Assembly (NCBI GenBank): GCA_016700415.1
Contig: CP065018.1
Span: 3,106,001-3,170,000, forward strand
DNA length: 64,000 nt
Origin: Flavobacteriales bacterium
Lineage (GTDB): Bacteria > Bacteroidota > Bacteroidia > Flavobacteriales_F > PHOS-HE28
Reading direction: 5' to 3'
Shown here: in pieces, positions 52,746 through 59,631 of the stretch
How positions within the stretch are numbered: the first letter of the stretch is position 1
Layout: every line of letters starts with the position of its first letter
Notes under the pieces: generated by a model
Told to the model about the DNA's origin: nothing
The model's input: only the letters and a program-made list of their open reading frames with translations
Database searches by the model: none
Translations under genes and position numbers: made by a program

Positions 52746-55156
52746 CAAAACTCAAAATTCCATGTGATCGAAGGCAGGATGCTGAACAACGAGACCTGCT
52801 TGGCCGTCAACTGCAATCCCGACAGCCCTGATTCCCCTTCTGTGGCGAAGTAGATGAAGTATGGGTTTTTGCGGTTGTACACGTTGTAGACGGAGAACGT
52901 CCAGCTGCTGCGGTACTTGCGTTGCACGGTGGTGACCTCTCCGGTGGTCTTGTCCTTCACCTGTTTGACCGGTTTGTTCTTCAACGTCGCCGCGATGTCC
53001 AGCCGGTGGTAGGGCGCCATGCGGAAGCCGTTGCGCTGTGTGTACTGGCTGACCAAGCGGCCTTCGATGAAGTAGCGTTGCACGGGCAGGGTGGCCGCCT
53101 GGCCGGTGCTGTACACGAAGGTGCCGCCGAAGGTCCATCGGTCGTTCAGCTCATAGCCGGCCACCACGCTCATGTCGTGGCGGCGGTCCCAGCGGCTGGG
53201 GAAGGCTTCGCCGTTGTCGATGTCGGGGAACTTGCGTTCGGTCTTGCTCCAGGTGTAGCCCACCCAGCCGGTGAGCTTTCCCAAGCGGCGCTTCAGGAAG
53301 AACTCGGCACCGTAGCTCCAGCCTTTGCCGAACACGAGGGCCTTGTCGTAGTTGGCGTTGCCGCCGCTCTCCGGGCTGGCCCCTTCGGCGTACTCGATCT
53401 GGTTGGCCATGTCCTTGTAGTACAGTTCGATGCTGCCCTCGTACTTGCGCTCCTTCAGGTCGCGGAACCAGCCCAAGGCGTACTGTACGGCTTCCTGCGG
53501 CTTCACGTTCTTTCCGCTGGGGATCCAGGTGTCCGTGGGCAGGCCGATGGAGCTGAAACTGGCGAGGTGGACGTATTGCAGATTCCGGTTGAAGCTGGCT
53601 TTCACGCTGTTTTTCTTGTTAATGGTGTAGCGCATGGAAAGCCGTGGTTCCAGCCCGCTGTACTGTTTGATGATGTCGCCACTGCCGTAGTTCGTGGTGC
53701 CGATGTTCTCGCCCACGTCATTGGTGATATACTCGCGAAAGGGACCCACATGGGCGAACCAGCTGAAGCGCAGCCCGGCGTTGATGCGGAACCGGTCGGT
53801 GACATCGAAATCATCTTGGACGTACACCGCTGCCTCGTGCGCATTGAGCTTGGAAGGCGTGTCGATGTTGAAGTCCACATCCCCGCTGTTCACCGCCACG
53901 GTGCTGGGCGTGTAGATGTGGTAGGTGTACTGGAAGCCGTAGCGCACGTTGTGGCGGATGTTCGGATATTGGTTGAAGTCCACCTTCAGGCCGTAGTCGC
54001 GGATGCCGCTGCTGAGCTTGAAGCCGAACTGGTCCTGGTTCCCGCTGAAGGAGAACTTGTAATCGCTGAAGATGGCGGTGGTGTTGAGGAAGAGCTTGGG
54101 GCCGAAGACGTGGTTCCAGCGGCCGCTCACCGTGGCGTTTCCCCAGGGGATCTTGAAGTTCGGGCTGCCGGGCTGGTTGCCGCTGAGGTTGAACACGTCG
54201 CGCCCGAAGTAACCGCTGAGGAAGAAGCGGTCCTTGTCGCTGAGACGGTAGTTGGCCTTGGCGTTGAGGTCGTAGAAATAGTAGCCGCTGCCGGCGAACT
54301 TGCTTTCCTTGTTGATGAACGGCTTGGTCAAGACGTCAATATAAGTGCGGCGTGCGCTGACGATGAAGGAGCTTTTCTCCTTCACGATCGGCCCTTCCAG
54401 CGTAAGGCGGCTGCTGATGACGCCGATCCCGCCCTGCCCGTGGAATTCCTTGTCATTGCCGTCCTTCATGGTGATCGCCAGCACGCTGCTGGTCCTTCCG
54501 CCGTAGTAGGCGGGCATGCCGCCCTTGATCAGCTCGATGTCCTTTACCGCGTCCGCATTGAACACGCTGAAAAAGCCGAAGAGATGGCTGGCGTTGTACA
54601 CCGTGGCCTCGTCCAGCAGGATCAGGTTCTGGTCCGGGCCGCCGCCGCGCACATAGAAGCCGCTGTTACCCTCCCCGTTGCTCTTCACGCCGGGCAGGTA
54701 CTGGATCGCCTTCAGGATGTCCACCTCGCCCAGCAGCGCGGGCAGCGTCTGCAGCTTGGTGACGTCCACGTCCATGCGGCCCATGTCCGTGGTTTCCGTT
54801 TGGCTCTTGGACCTTTCGCCCTCCACCTCCACGGCTTTCATCACCTGCACCACGGTGCTGAGCTTCAGGTTCACCTTCCTGTCCGCGGTGAGGTCCACCC
54901 TCCTCTTCATGTCCGCATAGCCCATGTATTTCACCACCAGCGTATAGGTGCCCGCCTCCAACGTGGCGGAGTAGTAACCGTAGTTGTTGGAGGGCACGCC
55001 CTTGTTCAGCTCCTGAATGAAGACGGTGGCCCCGATCAACGCCTCGCCGGTGGCGGAATCGGTGACATAACCGCTCACTGAATGACGTTGGGCAATGGCG
55101 GAGAGGGCCACGGCGAAGAGGAGGGCACTGAGAAGGGTCCGGCGGAACAGCGGCAT
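52745..55156 (-). CDS. TonB-dependent outer-membrane receptor
   Basis: An 803-aa outer-membrane beta-barrel importer. A signal peptide (LLSALLFAVALSAIAQ) precedes a CarboxypepD_reg-like domain (SVSGYVTDSATGEALIGATV). The plug domain (LPALLGEVDILKAIQYLPGV, FYVRGGGPDQNLILLDEATV) and the barrel, ending in an aromatic residue (ITWNFEF), follow. The ligand is unknown. The partner is the DUF4249 lipoprotein downstream. The upstream ORF extension lacks similarity, so ATG 55156 is used. A palindrome-controlled regulator gene lies divergently upstream, which might also influence this gene. Confidence 0.93.
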   Translation of the reverse strand: MPLFRRTLLSALLFAVALSAIAQRHSVSGYVTDSATGEALIGATVFIQELNKGVPSNNYGYYSATLEAGTYTLVVKYMGYADMKRRVDLTADRKVNLKLSTVVQVMKAVEVEGERSKSQTETTDMGRMDVDVTKLQTLPALLGEVDILKAIQYLPGVKSNGEGNSGFYVRGGGPDQNLILLDEATVYNASHLFGFFSVFNADAVKDIELIKGGMPAYYGGRTSSVLAITMKDGNDKEFHGQGGIGVISSRLTLEGPIVKEKSSFIVSARRTYIDVLTKPFINKESKFAGSGYYFYDLNAKANYRLSDKDRFFLSGYFGRDVFNLSGNQPGSPNFKIPWGNATVSGRWNHVFGPKLFLNTTAIFSDYKFSFSGNQDQFGFKLSSGIRDYGLKVDFNQYPNIRHNVRYGFQYTYHIYTPSTVAVNSGDVDFNIDTPSKLNAHEAAVYVQDDFDVTDRFRINAGLRFSWFAHVGPFREYITNDVGENIGTTNYGSGDIIKQYSGLEPRLSMRYTINKKNSVKASFNRNLQYVHLASFSSIGLPTDTWIPSGKNVKPQEAVQYALGWFRDLKERKYEGSIELYYKDMANQIEYAEGASPESGGNANYDKALVFGKGWSYGAEFFLKRRLGKLTGWVGYTWSKTERKFPDIDNGEAFPSRWDRRHDMSVVAGYELNDRWTFGGTFVYSTGQAATLPVQRYFIEGRLVSQYTQRNGFRMAPYHRLDIAATLKNKPVKQVKDKTTGEVTTVQRKYRSSWTFSVYNVYNRKNPYFIYFATEGESGLSGLQLTAKQVSLFSILPSITWNFEF

Positions 55157-55257
55157 GGAAAAGGAAGGGGCGCAAAAGTAGCAGCGTCCGTTGAGACCCG
55201 TTCCCAAGATCGGCCGGTTTGGTGAACGGCTGCCGGTACAAGGCGGTCCCGACCCCT

Positions 55258-55281
55258 AAAATACCCAGAATTGGGTATTTT
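55258..55281. promoter_or_regulatory. Perfect palindromic operator (AAAATACCC-N6-GGGTATTTT)
   Basis: Perfect 9-bp arms (55258-55266 and 55273-55281) with spacer AGAATT; the core is TACCCANNNNTGGGTA. It begins exactly 43 nt before a GACCTTTG -7-like box. A second copy with the same arm spacing and promoter distance lies at 56478. It is probably the binding site of a dimeric regulator, most simply the LuxR-type protein encoded next. Confidence 0.65.
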
Positions 55282-55300
55282 TACATAGGGTCCCGATATG

Positions 55301-55308
55301 GACCTTTG
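55301..55308 (+). promoter_or_regulatory. -7-like element of the response regulator gene (GACCTTTG)
   Basis: GACCTTTG is a one-base variant of TAnnTTTG, 43 nt after the start of the palindrome. The deviation from consensus suits an activator-dependent promoter. Confidence 0.45.
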
Positions 55309-55333
55309 TTCAACGGAAATCCGGGTCAACACA

Positions 55334-55972
55334 ATGACACTTCTTCTCGCCGATGACCAATCGATCATTCTGGACGGACTGGAGGCGCTACTTCAGCACG
55401 ATCCCGATGTTCATGTGGTCGGGCGTGCGTCCAACGGTCTTGAGGCCGTGGAACGTGCGAAGGAGCTACAGCCGGACGTGGTGCTGATGGACATCAGCAT
55501 GCCGAAGATGGACGGCATAGAGGCCACGCGTGAATTGATGAAGTGCTGCACCTCCACGCGGGTGCTGATGCTCACCATGTACGGCAACAAGGAGTTCGTG
55601 AATGAGATGCTGGAGGCCGGGGCCAGCGGCTTCCTGCTGAAGAACGTGGGAAAGGAGGAACTGCGTACGGCCTTGCGGACGGTGGCCGCCGGCCAGCAAT
55701 ACATCGCGAAGGAAGTACAGCGGATGCTGGAGGGATCCGACAACTTCAAGGACCGTAGAGGTGAGCAGGTCTATGTGTCCCTCACCAAGCGGGAGAAGGA
55801 AGTCGTGATGTTGGTCTGCAAGGAATACACCACGCAGGAGATCGCCACCGCGCTCTTCCTGAGCCCTCAGACCATTGATACACATCGCAAGAACATCCTG
55901 CACAAGCTGGATCTCCGCAACGTCGCCGGTCTGGTGAAGTATGCCATGGAGAGGGGGTGGTGCTGTGCATGA
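55334..55972 (+). CDS. LuxR/NarL-family response regulator
   Basis: A 212-aa two-component regulator. The receiver domain has the acidic pair Asp7-Asp8 and phospho-acceptor Asp53 (VVLMDISMPKMDG). The C-terminal LuxR helix-turn-helix reads LTKREKEVVMLVCKEYTTQE IATALFLS (broken for length) and PQTIDTHRKNILHKL. ATG 55334 begins the conserved MTLLLADDQSIILDGL; the ORF's first 12 codons overlap the promoter. The palindrome upstream suggests autoregulation. A kinase-like ATPase gene follows 18 nt downstream. Confidence 0.93.
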   Translation: MTLLLADDQSIILDGLEALLQHDPDVHVVGRASNGLEAVERAKELQPDVVLMDISMPKMDGIEATRELMKCCTSTRVLMLTMYGNKEFVNEMLEAGASGFLLKNVGKEELRTALRTVAAGQQYIAKEVQRMLEGSDNFKDRRGEQVYVSLTKREKEVVMLVCKEYTTQEIATALFLSPQTIDTHRKNILHKLDLRNVAGLVKYAMERGWCCA

Positions 55973-55990
55973 AGAATAGAGCAGGTAGGA

Positions 55991-56455
55991 ATGATCCCGA
56001 TCTGTGGATCCAAACGCATTTTCCGTGACATGGTGAGCAATGCATTGAATGGTCCCCGGCTAGTGCCGGCACTGGAGGAGCTACACAAGGATCTCGCTGA
56101 ACAGGGCGGATTGGAGGTGGAGATGGTGCTCTTCGGCCTGGAACAGCGCATCGAACGTTCCGTTGGGATGGCCGTGTACAATTTCGCGCAGGAGCTGGTG
56201 GCCAATGCCCTCCAGCTCCGTCGGCCCACGGAGATCTCCATCGCCATTACCCGCAGGTCCGACGGGCTCAGCATCATCGTCTCAGATAATGGCGGGGGAT
56301 CTGATCCCGCCGATCAAGGAGGTGGAACGGGCTTGGACCATGTGCGCTCCAGGGTGGTGGCGTTGGGGGGCGTGCTGCACATCGATTCCACGCCCGGCCA
56401 CGGTACCACGATCAGCATTGAGCTGCCTTTGCCTGAAGGGTCGGATGAGCCGTGA
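55991..56455 (+). CDS. ATPase-only histidine-kinase fragment (HATPase_c, NarX/DegS type)
   Basis: A 154-aa protein matching just the catalytic end of HisKA_3-type sensor kinases. The N-box is YNFAQELVANALQL, the G1 box VSDNGGG and the G2 region GGGTGLDHVRSRV, followed by GHGTTISIELPLP. The sensor, membrane segments and the dimerisation helix with its phospho-accepting His are absent. It cannot autophosphorylate in the usual way. Either it is a degenerate remnant of the regulator's cognate kinase, or a stand-alone ATPase partner or inhibitor. It lies 18 nt downstream of the regulator, in the same direction. Confidence 0.8.
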   Translation: MIPICGSKRIFRDMVSNALNGPRLVPALEELHKDLAEQGGLEVEMVLFGLEQRIERSVGMAVYNFAQELVANALQLRRPTEISIAITRRSDGLSIIVSDNGGGSDPADQGGGTGLDHVRSRVVALGGVLHIDSTPGHGTTISIELPLPEGSDEP

Positions 56456-56477
56456 TGTCCGGGACAAGGTGCATGAT

Positions 56478-56501
56478 AAAATACCCACATATGGGGATTG
56501 T
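56478..56501. promoter_or_regulatory. Second palindromic operator (AAAATACCC-N6-GGGGATTGT)
   Basis: The left arm is identical to that at 55258; the spacer is again 6 nt (ACATAT), and the right arm matches 7 of 9. It starts exactly 43 nt before GATCTTTG. The shared core is TACCCANNNNTGGGKA. Confidence 0.62.
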
Positions 56502-56520
56502 GGAGACAAGGGCCGCCTTG

Positions 56521-56528
56521 GATCTTTG
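56521..56528 (+). promoter_or_regulatory. -7-like element of the 44-aa peptide gene (GATCTTTG)
   Basis: Same GAYCTTTG variant and same distance from the palindrome as at the response regulator gene. It lies 12 nt before the ATG at 56541. Confidence 0.45.
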
Positions 56529-56540
56529 CAGTGTTCGCCA

Positions 56541-56675
56541 ATGAACGCCCCGATGAAGACCCTCGCACGCCACCTGTTGGATTATCTGCTGATCCTTGCC
56601 CTGCTGGCATTGGTGCTGTTGGTCGCAGCCTCCTCGGCCTCCATGGGTTCATGGCTCGCGGTCTCCGGGAATTGA
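56541..56675 (+). CDS. Small single-span membrane peptide, 44 aa
   Basis: A short frame encoding MNAPMKTLARHLLDY, then one hydrophobic helix (LLILALLALVLLVAASSA) and a short tail SMGSWLAVSGN. Basic residues precede the helix, predicting an N-in orientation. No family is recognised. Support for its reality comes from the upstream operator and -7-like box, which duplicate those of the response regulator at identical spacing. ATG 56553 is an alternative start. It may be the output, or a feedback component, of the two-component system. Confidence 0.5.
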   Translation: MNAPMKTLARHLLDYLLILALLALVLLVAASSASMGSWLAVSGN

Positions 56676-56798
56676 AAATTACTGGCCGGCCAGTTGCCGG
56701 AACCGTTCACGATCGGGGGCAGGTAAGAGGGTGCTCGACAGGGCTCTCCTACGTTCTTGTGGATACGGACAGTCCCTCAAACCGGAATATTGACCAGC

Positions 56799-56828
56799 AA
56801 AAAGGCCCGCAACTTGTGTCGCGGGCCT
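56799..56828 (-). terminator. Intrinsic terminator of tRNA-Pro
   Basis: On the minus strand AGGCCCGC (56828-56821) pairs with GCGGGCCT (56810-56803) and is followed by a T-run. It lies just downstream of the tRNA. Confidence 0.85.
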
Positions 56829-56837
56829 CACTCTTCG

Positions 56838-56911
56838 TCGGGGTGACTGGATTCGAACCAGCGACCACTTGCACCCCATGCAAGTGCGCTACCGGGCTGC
56901 GCTACACCCCG
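56838..56911 (-). tRNA. tRNA-Pro (GGG anticodon)
   Basis: A 74-nt cloverleaf on the minus strand. The acceptor strands are CGGGGTG and CACCCCG, the T arm is CTGGTTCGAATCCAG, and the anticodon stem-loop CTTGC-ATGGGGT-GCAAG has anticodon GGG. CCA is not encoded. Confidence 0.97.
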
Positions 56912-57016
56912 AAGAGGGCGCGAATGTAATATGCCCAAGCGGTCCGTGGTCCAATGAAATGTTTCCTTCGCTGCGATATCCCGTCTCCGCTTCTTCCCTC
57001 CTTTTGCACGACCTTC

Positions 57017-57024
57017 TACATTTG
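57017..57024 (+). promoter_or_regulatory. Bacteroidetes -7 promoter element (TACATTTG)
   Basis: An exact TAnnTTTG match 20 nt before the ATG of the M1 peptidase gene. Confidence 0.6.
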
Positions 57025-57044
57025 CCCCGCTCCACACCGTTCCA

Positions 57045-58946
57045 ATGCAACTCTCCAGCCCCGTTCTCGCCGTCGCACTTTACAGTGCGGCCTTCGCCGC
57101 ATGCACCTCTCCGGGCAATGCCTCCCAAGATGCCTCGGACAACAGTGCCAAAACCTCTTACGCCATGGACTCCCACAGCTTCTCACGCCCCGAAGAGGCC
57201 GTGACCACGCACTTGGAACTCGACATCCACGTGGACATGGTGGAGCACCGCATCAGCGGAACGGCCACTTACGACCTCAGGCGGAATGGCGGGGACAGCG
57301 TGATCTTCGATACCGACGGGCTCACCATCGAACGCGTCACCTTGGGTGACGGCTCCGAAGCCAAATTCACCTTGGGCGAGAGCACCTTCATGGGCCGTTC
57401 TTTGAACGTTGCCCTTCCGAAGGGTATGGACAAGGTGGCCATCACCTATTCCACCGCACCGGACGCAAAGGCGTTGCAGTGGCTTTCCCCGGCGCAGACC
57501 GCGGAGAAGAAGTTCCCCTTTCTGTTCACGCAAGGAGAAGCGATCCTCACACGCTCGTGGATCCCGATCCAGGACAGTCCCGGCATCCGGATCACCTACA
57601 ACGCGCATGTCACCGTACCCTCCGACCTGATGGCCGTGATGAGCGCCACCAATCCGCAGGAGCACAGCCCGGATGGTTCGTACAGCTTCGGCATGGACAA
57701 GCCGATCCCGTCCTATTTGATAGCCTTGGCCGTGGGGGACCTCGGTTTCAAAGCCACAGGTAAGCGCACCGGCGTCTATGCCGAACGCAGCGTGGTGGAC
57801 ACTGCCGCCTGGGAACTGGCCGACATGGAGAAAATGGTGGAGGCCGCGGAAGCGTTGTACGGGCCGTACCGTTGGGGCCGCTACGATGTGATCATCCTCC
57901 CGCCGAGCTTCCCCTTCGGCGGTATGGAAAACCCGTGCCTCACCTTCGCCACGCCCACGATCCTCGCGGGCGACCGCTCGCTCACCTCGCTGGTGGCCCA
58001 TGAGCTGGCACACAGCTGGAGCGGCAACCTGGTGACCAATGCCACTTGGAACGACTTCTGGCTGAACGAGGGATTCACCGTGTACTTCGAGCACCGCATC
58101 ACGGAGGAGCTGTACGGGAAGGAATACAACGACATGACCAGCTTGCTCGGCTATCAGGACCTGCTGGAGAACATCGCGCAGATCGACACCAGCGCACATC
58201 CCGAGGACAGCGCGTTGCTCGTGGATCTCGCGGGGCGCAACCCGGACGACGGCATGACCGATGTGCCCTATGAAAAAGGATATGGTTTGTTGCGCCTGAT
58301 CGAGAGCAAGGTGGGGCGGCCCAAGTTCGATGCGTTCCTGCGGGGCTACTTCGACCATTTCGCGTTCCAGAGCATCACGACCGACACTTTCAAGGACTAC
58401 ATCAGGAAGAACCTCTTGGAGCCTGAACAGGTGCAGGTGGACCTGGCCAATTGGATCGACAAACCCGGTATTCCCGCCGACTTCATCATCCCCGTATCGG
58501 ACAAGTTCAACCTCGTGGATGCACAACTCGCGAATTGGAACAACGGAGCTGCCGCGAAAGAGCTCGCCACCAGTGATTGGGGCACCTTCCAGTGGATGCA
58601 CTTCCTGCGCCATCTGCCAAAAGGCCAGACCGAAAAGCGGATGGACGATCTTGATGCCACCTTCCACTTCACGGCTTCGGGCAACTCGGAGATCCTTGCG
58701 GCCTGGCTTGAGCAGTGCGTGAAGAACGACCATGAAAAGGCTTACGGGAAGCTGGACGAATTCCTGACCACCGTGGGCCGGCGCAAGTTCCTTACTCCGC
58801 TATACCATGAGCTGATGGCCACGGACAAGGGCAAGGCCATCGCACGCAAGATCTACGGCCACGCGCGGCCCAACTACCACAGCGTGAGCGTCCGCACCAT
58901 GGATGAGATGCTGCTCTGGGTACCTGAGAGGCCTGTGGCCTTTTGA
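57045..58946 (+). CDS. M1-family zinc aminopeptidase, lipoprotein
   Basis: A 633-aa gluzincin aminopeptidase. A lipoprotein-type signal (VLAVALYSAAFAACTS) places it in the envelope. The M1 N-terminal beta domain is followed by the exopeptidase motif FGGMENPCLTF and the zinc motif HELAHSWSGN ... NEGFTVYFE (HExxH-18-E). The C-terminal helical domain is of the leukotriene-A4-hydrolase type. It probably removes N-terminal residues from peptides in the periplasm or at the outer membrane. The stop abuts the convergent esterase stop with no spacer. Confidence 0.93.
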   Translation: MQLSSPVLAVALYSAAFAACTSPGNASQDASDNSAKTSYAMDSHSFSRPEEAVTTHLELDIHVDMVEHRISGTATYDLRRNGGDSVIFDTDGLTIERVTLGDGSEAKFTLGESTFMGRSLNVALPKGMDKVAITYSTAPDAKALQWLSPAQTAEKKFPFLFTQGEAILTRSWIPIQDSPGIRITYNAHVTVPSDLMAVMSATNPQEHSPDGSYSFGMDKPIPSYLIALAVGDLGFKATGKRTGVYAERSVVDTAAWELADMEKMVEAAEALYGPYRWGRYDVIILPPSFPFGGMENPCLTFATPTILAGDRSLTSLVAHELAHSWSGNLVTNATWNDFWLNEGFTVYFEHRITEELYGKEYNDMTSLLGYQDLLENIAQIDTSAHPEDSALLVDLAGRNPDDGMTDVPYEKGYGLLRLIESKVGRPKFDAFLRGYFDHFAFQSITTDTFKDYIRKNLLEPEQVQVDLANWIDKPGIPADFIIPVSDKFNLVDAQLANWNNGAAAKELATSDWGTFQWMHFLRHLPKGQTEKRMDDLDATFHFTASGNSEILAAWLEQCVKNDHEKAYGKLDEFLTTVGRRKFLTPLYHELMATDKGKAIARKIYGHARPNYHSVSVRTMDEMLLWVPERPVAF

Positions 58947-59627
58947 TCAAAGACCCGTGCCACCGACCGGGCCGTCCATTGGCCCCGGGAGTGGTCCCAA
59001 GATCCGTTTCAGGGTCAGCCGCTCCAGTTCATGCCCGCCTGTGAAGCGTATGGTCTGGTGATCGATACAGGCCTCGCGCAAGCGCGATACATTGCGCAGG
59101 AGCGCCTCCTCATTCACCAACCTGTCCTGCTCGCCGTGGACAAGTACGATCTTCGTTCCATTCAACTTTTCATGCAAGGCCGATGCATCAGGTTCAGGGG
59201 GTATCGTTCCGCCCCACAGGACCAAGCGGTCCATTGTGACCTTGGTTGACAACGCCCAACGGCAGGCCGTCGCCACCCCCTGCGAGAAGCCGAGCACGGA
59301 GAGCGGCGTGCCGGGCGGGCATTGCGGCAGGAGATGATCGGCCAAACGATCCAAATAGGCGGTCTGGTCCATGATCTCATGGTCGCGGTCCTCCCGCGTC
59401 ATCCAAGTGGCGCCTACGCGTGTATGAGCGATGTCGGAGTAGAAGCGCGAAAGCCCTTCCGGAGCAGCGATCAACCGGCCTGATCCCAGACCTTCGAAAG
59501 GCCGCAGGAAAAAGCGGGCGAGCTGGCCGTATCCGTGCAGCACGATCCAGATGTCCTTCGCCAAGGCCGGGTCGCCCACGGTATGGTACCGGGCGGTGCG
59601 TGGCGTGCTGAGGTGATGCTCTTCCAC
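58947..59627 (-). CDS. Alpha/beta-hydrolase, phospholipase/carboxylesterase type
   Basis: A small cytoplasmic serine hydrolase. The nucleophile elbow is GFSQG. The acid is in LVHGEQDRLVNEE and the His in FTGGHELERL, giving the Ser-Asp-His triad of the Abhydrolase_2/YpfH-like group. The substrate is unknown. No ATG is available. GTG 59627 lies 4 nt after the stop of the upstream dehydrogenase gene; GTG 59651 would overlap it by 20 nt. Either way it is co-transcribed with the 2-oxoacid dehydrogenase. Confidence 0.82.
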   Translation of the reverse strand: MEEHHLSTPRTARYHTVGDPALAKDIWIVLHGYGQLARFFLRPFEGLGSGRLIAAPEGLSRFYSDIAHTRVGATWMTREDRDHEIMDQTAYLDRLADHLLPQCPPGTPLSVLGFSQGVATACRWALSTKVTMDRLVLWGGTIPPEPDASALHEKLNGTKIVLVHGEQDRLVNEEALLRNVSRLREACIDHQTIRFTGGHELERLTLKRILGPLPGPMDGPVGGTGL

Positions 59628-59631
59628 GCGA

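Noticed and set aside
52922..55081. 719-codon open frame on the plus strand opposite the TonB receptor
   Set aside because: High GC leaves the antisense frame open; its translation is low-complexity Val/Ala/His/Leu with no domain, while the receptor on the other strand is unmistakable.
57183..58733. 516-codon open frame on the minus strand opposite the M1 peptidase
   Set aside because: Shadow frame of a strongly supported peptidase gene; no recognisable motif.
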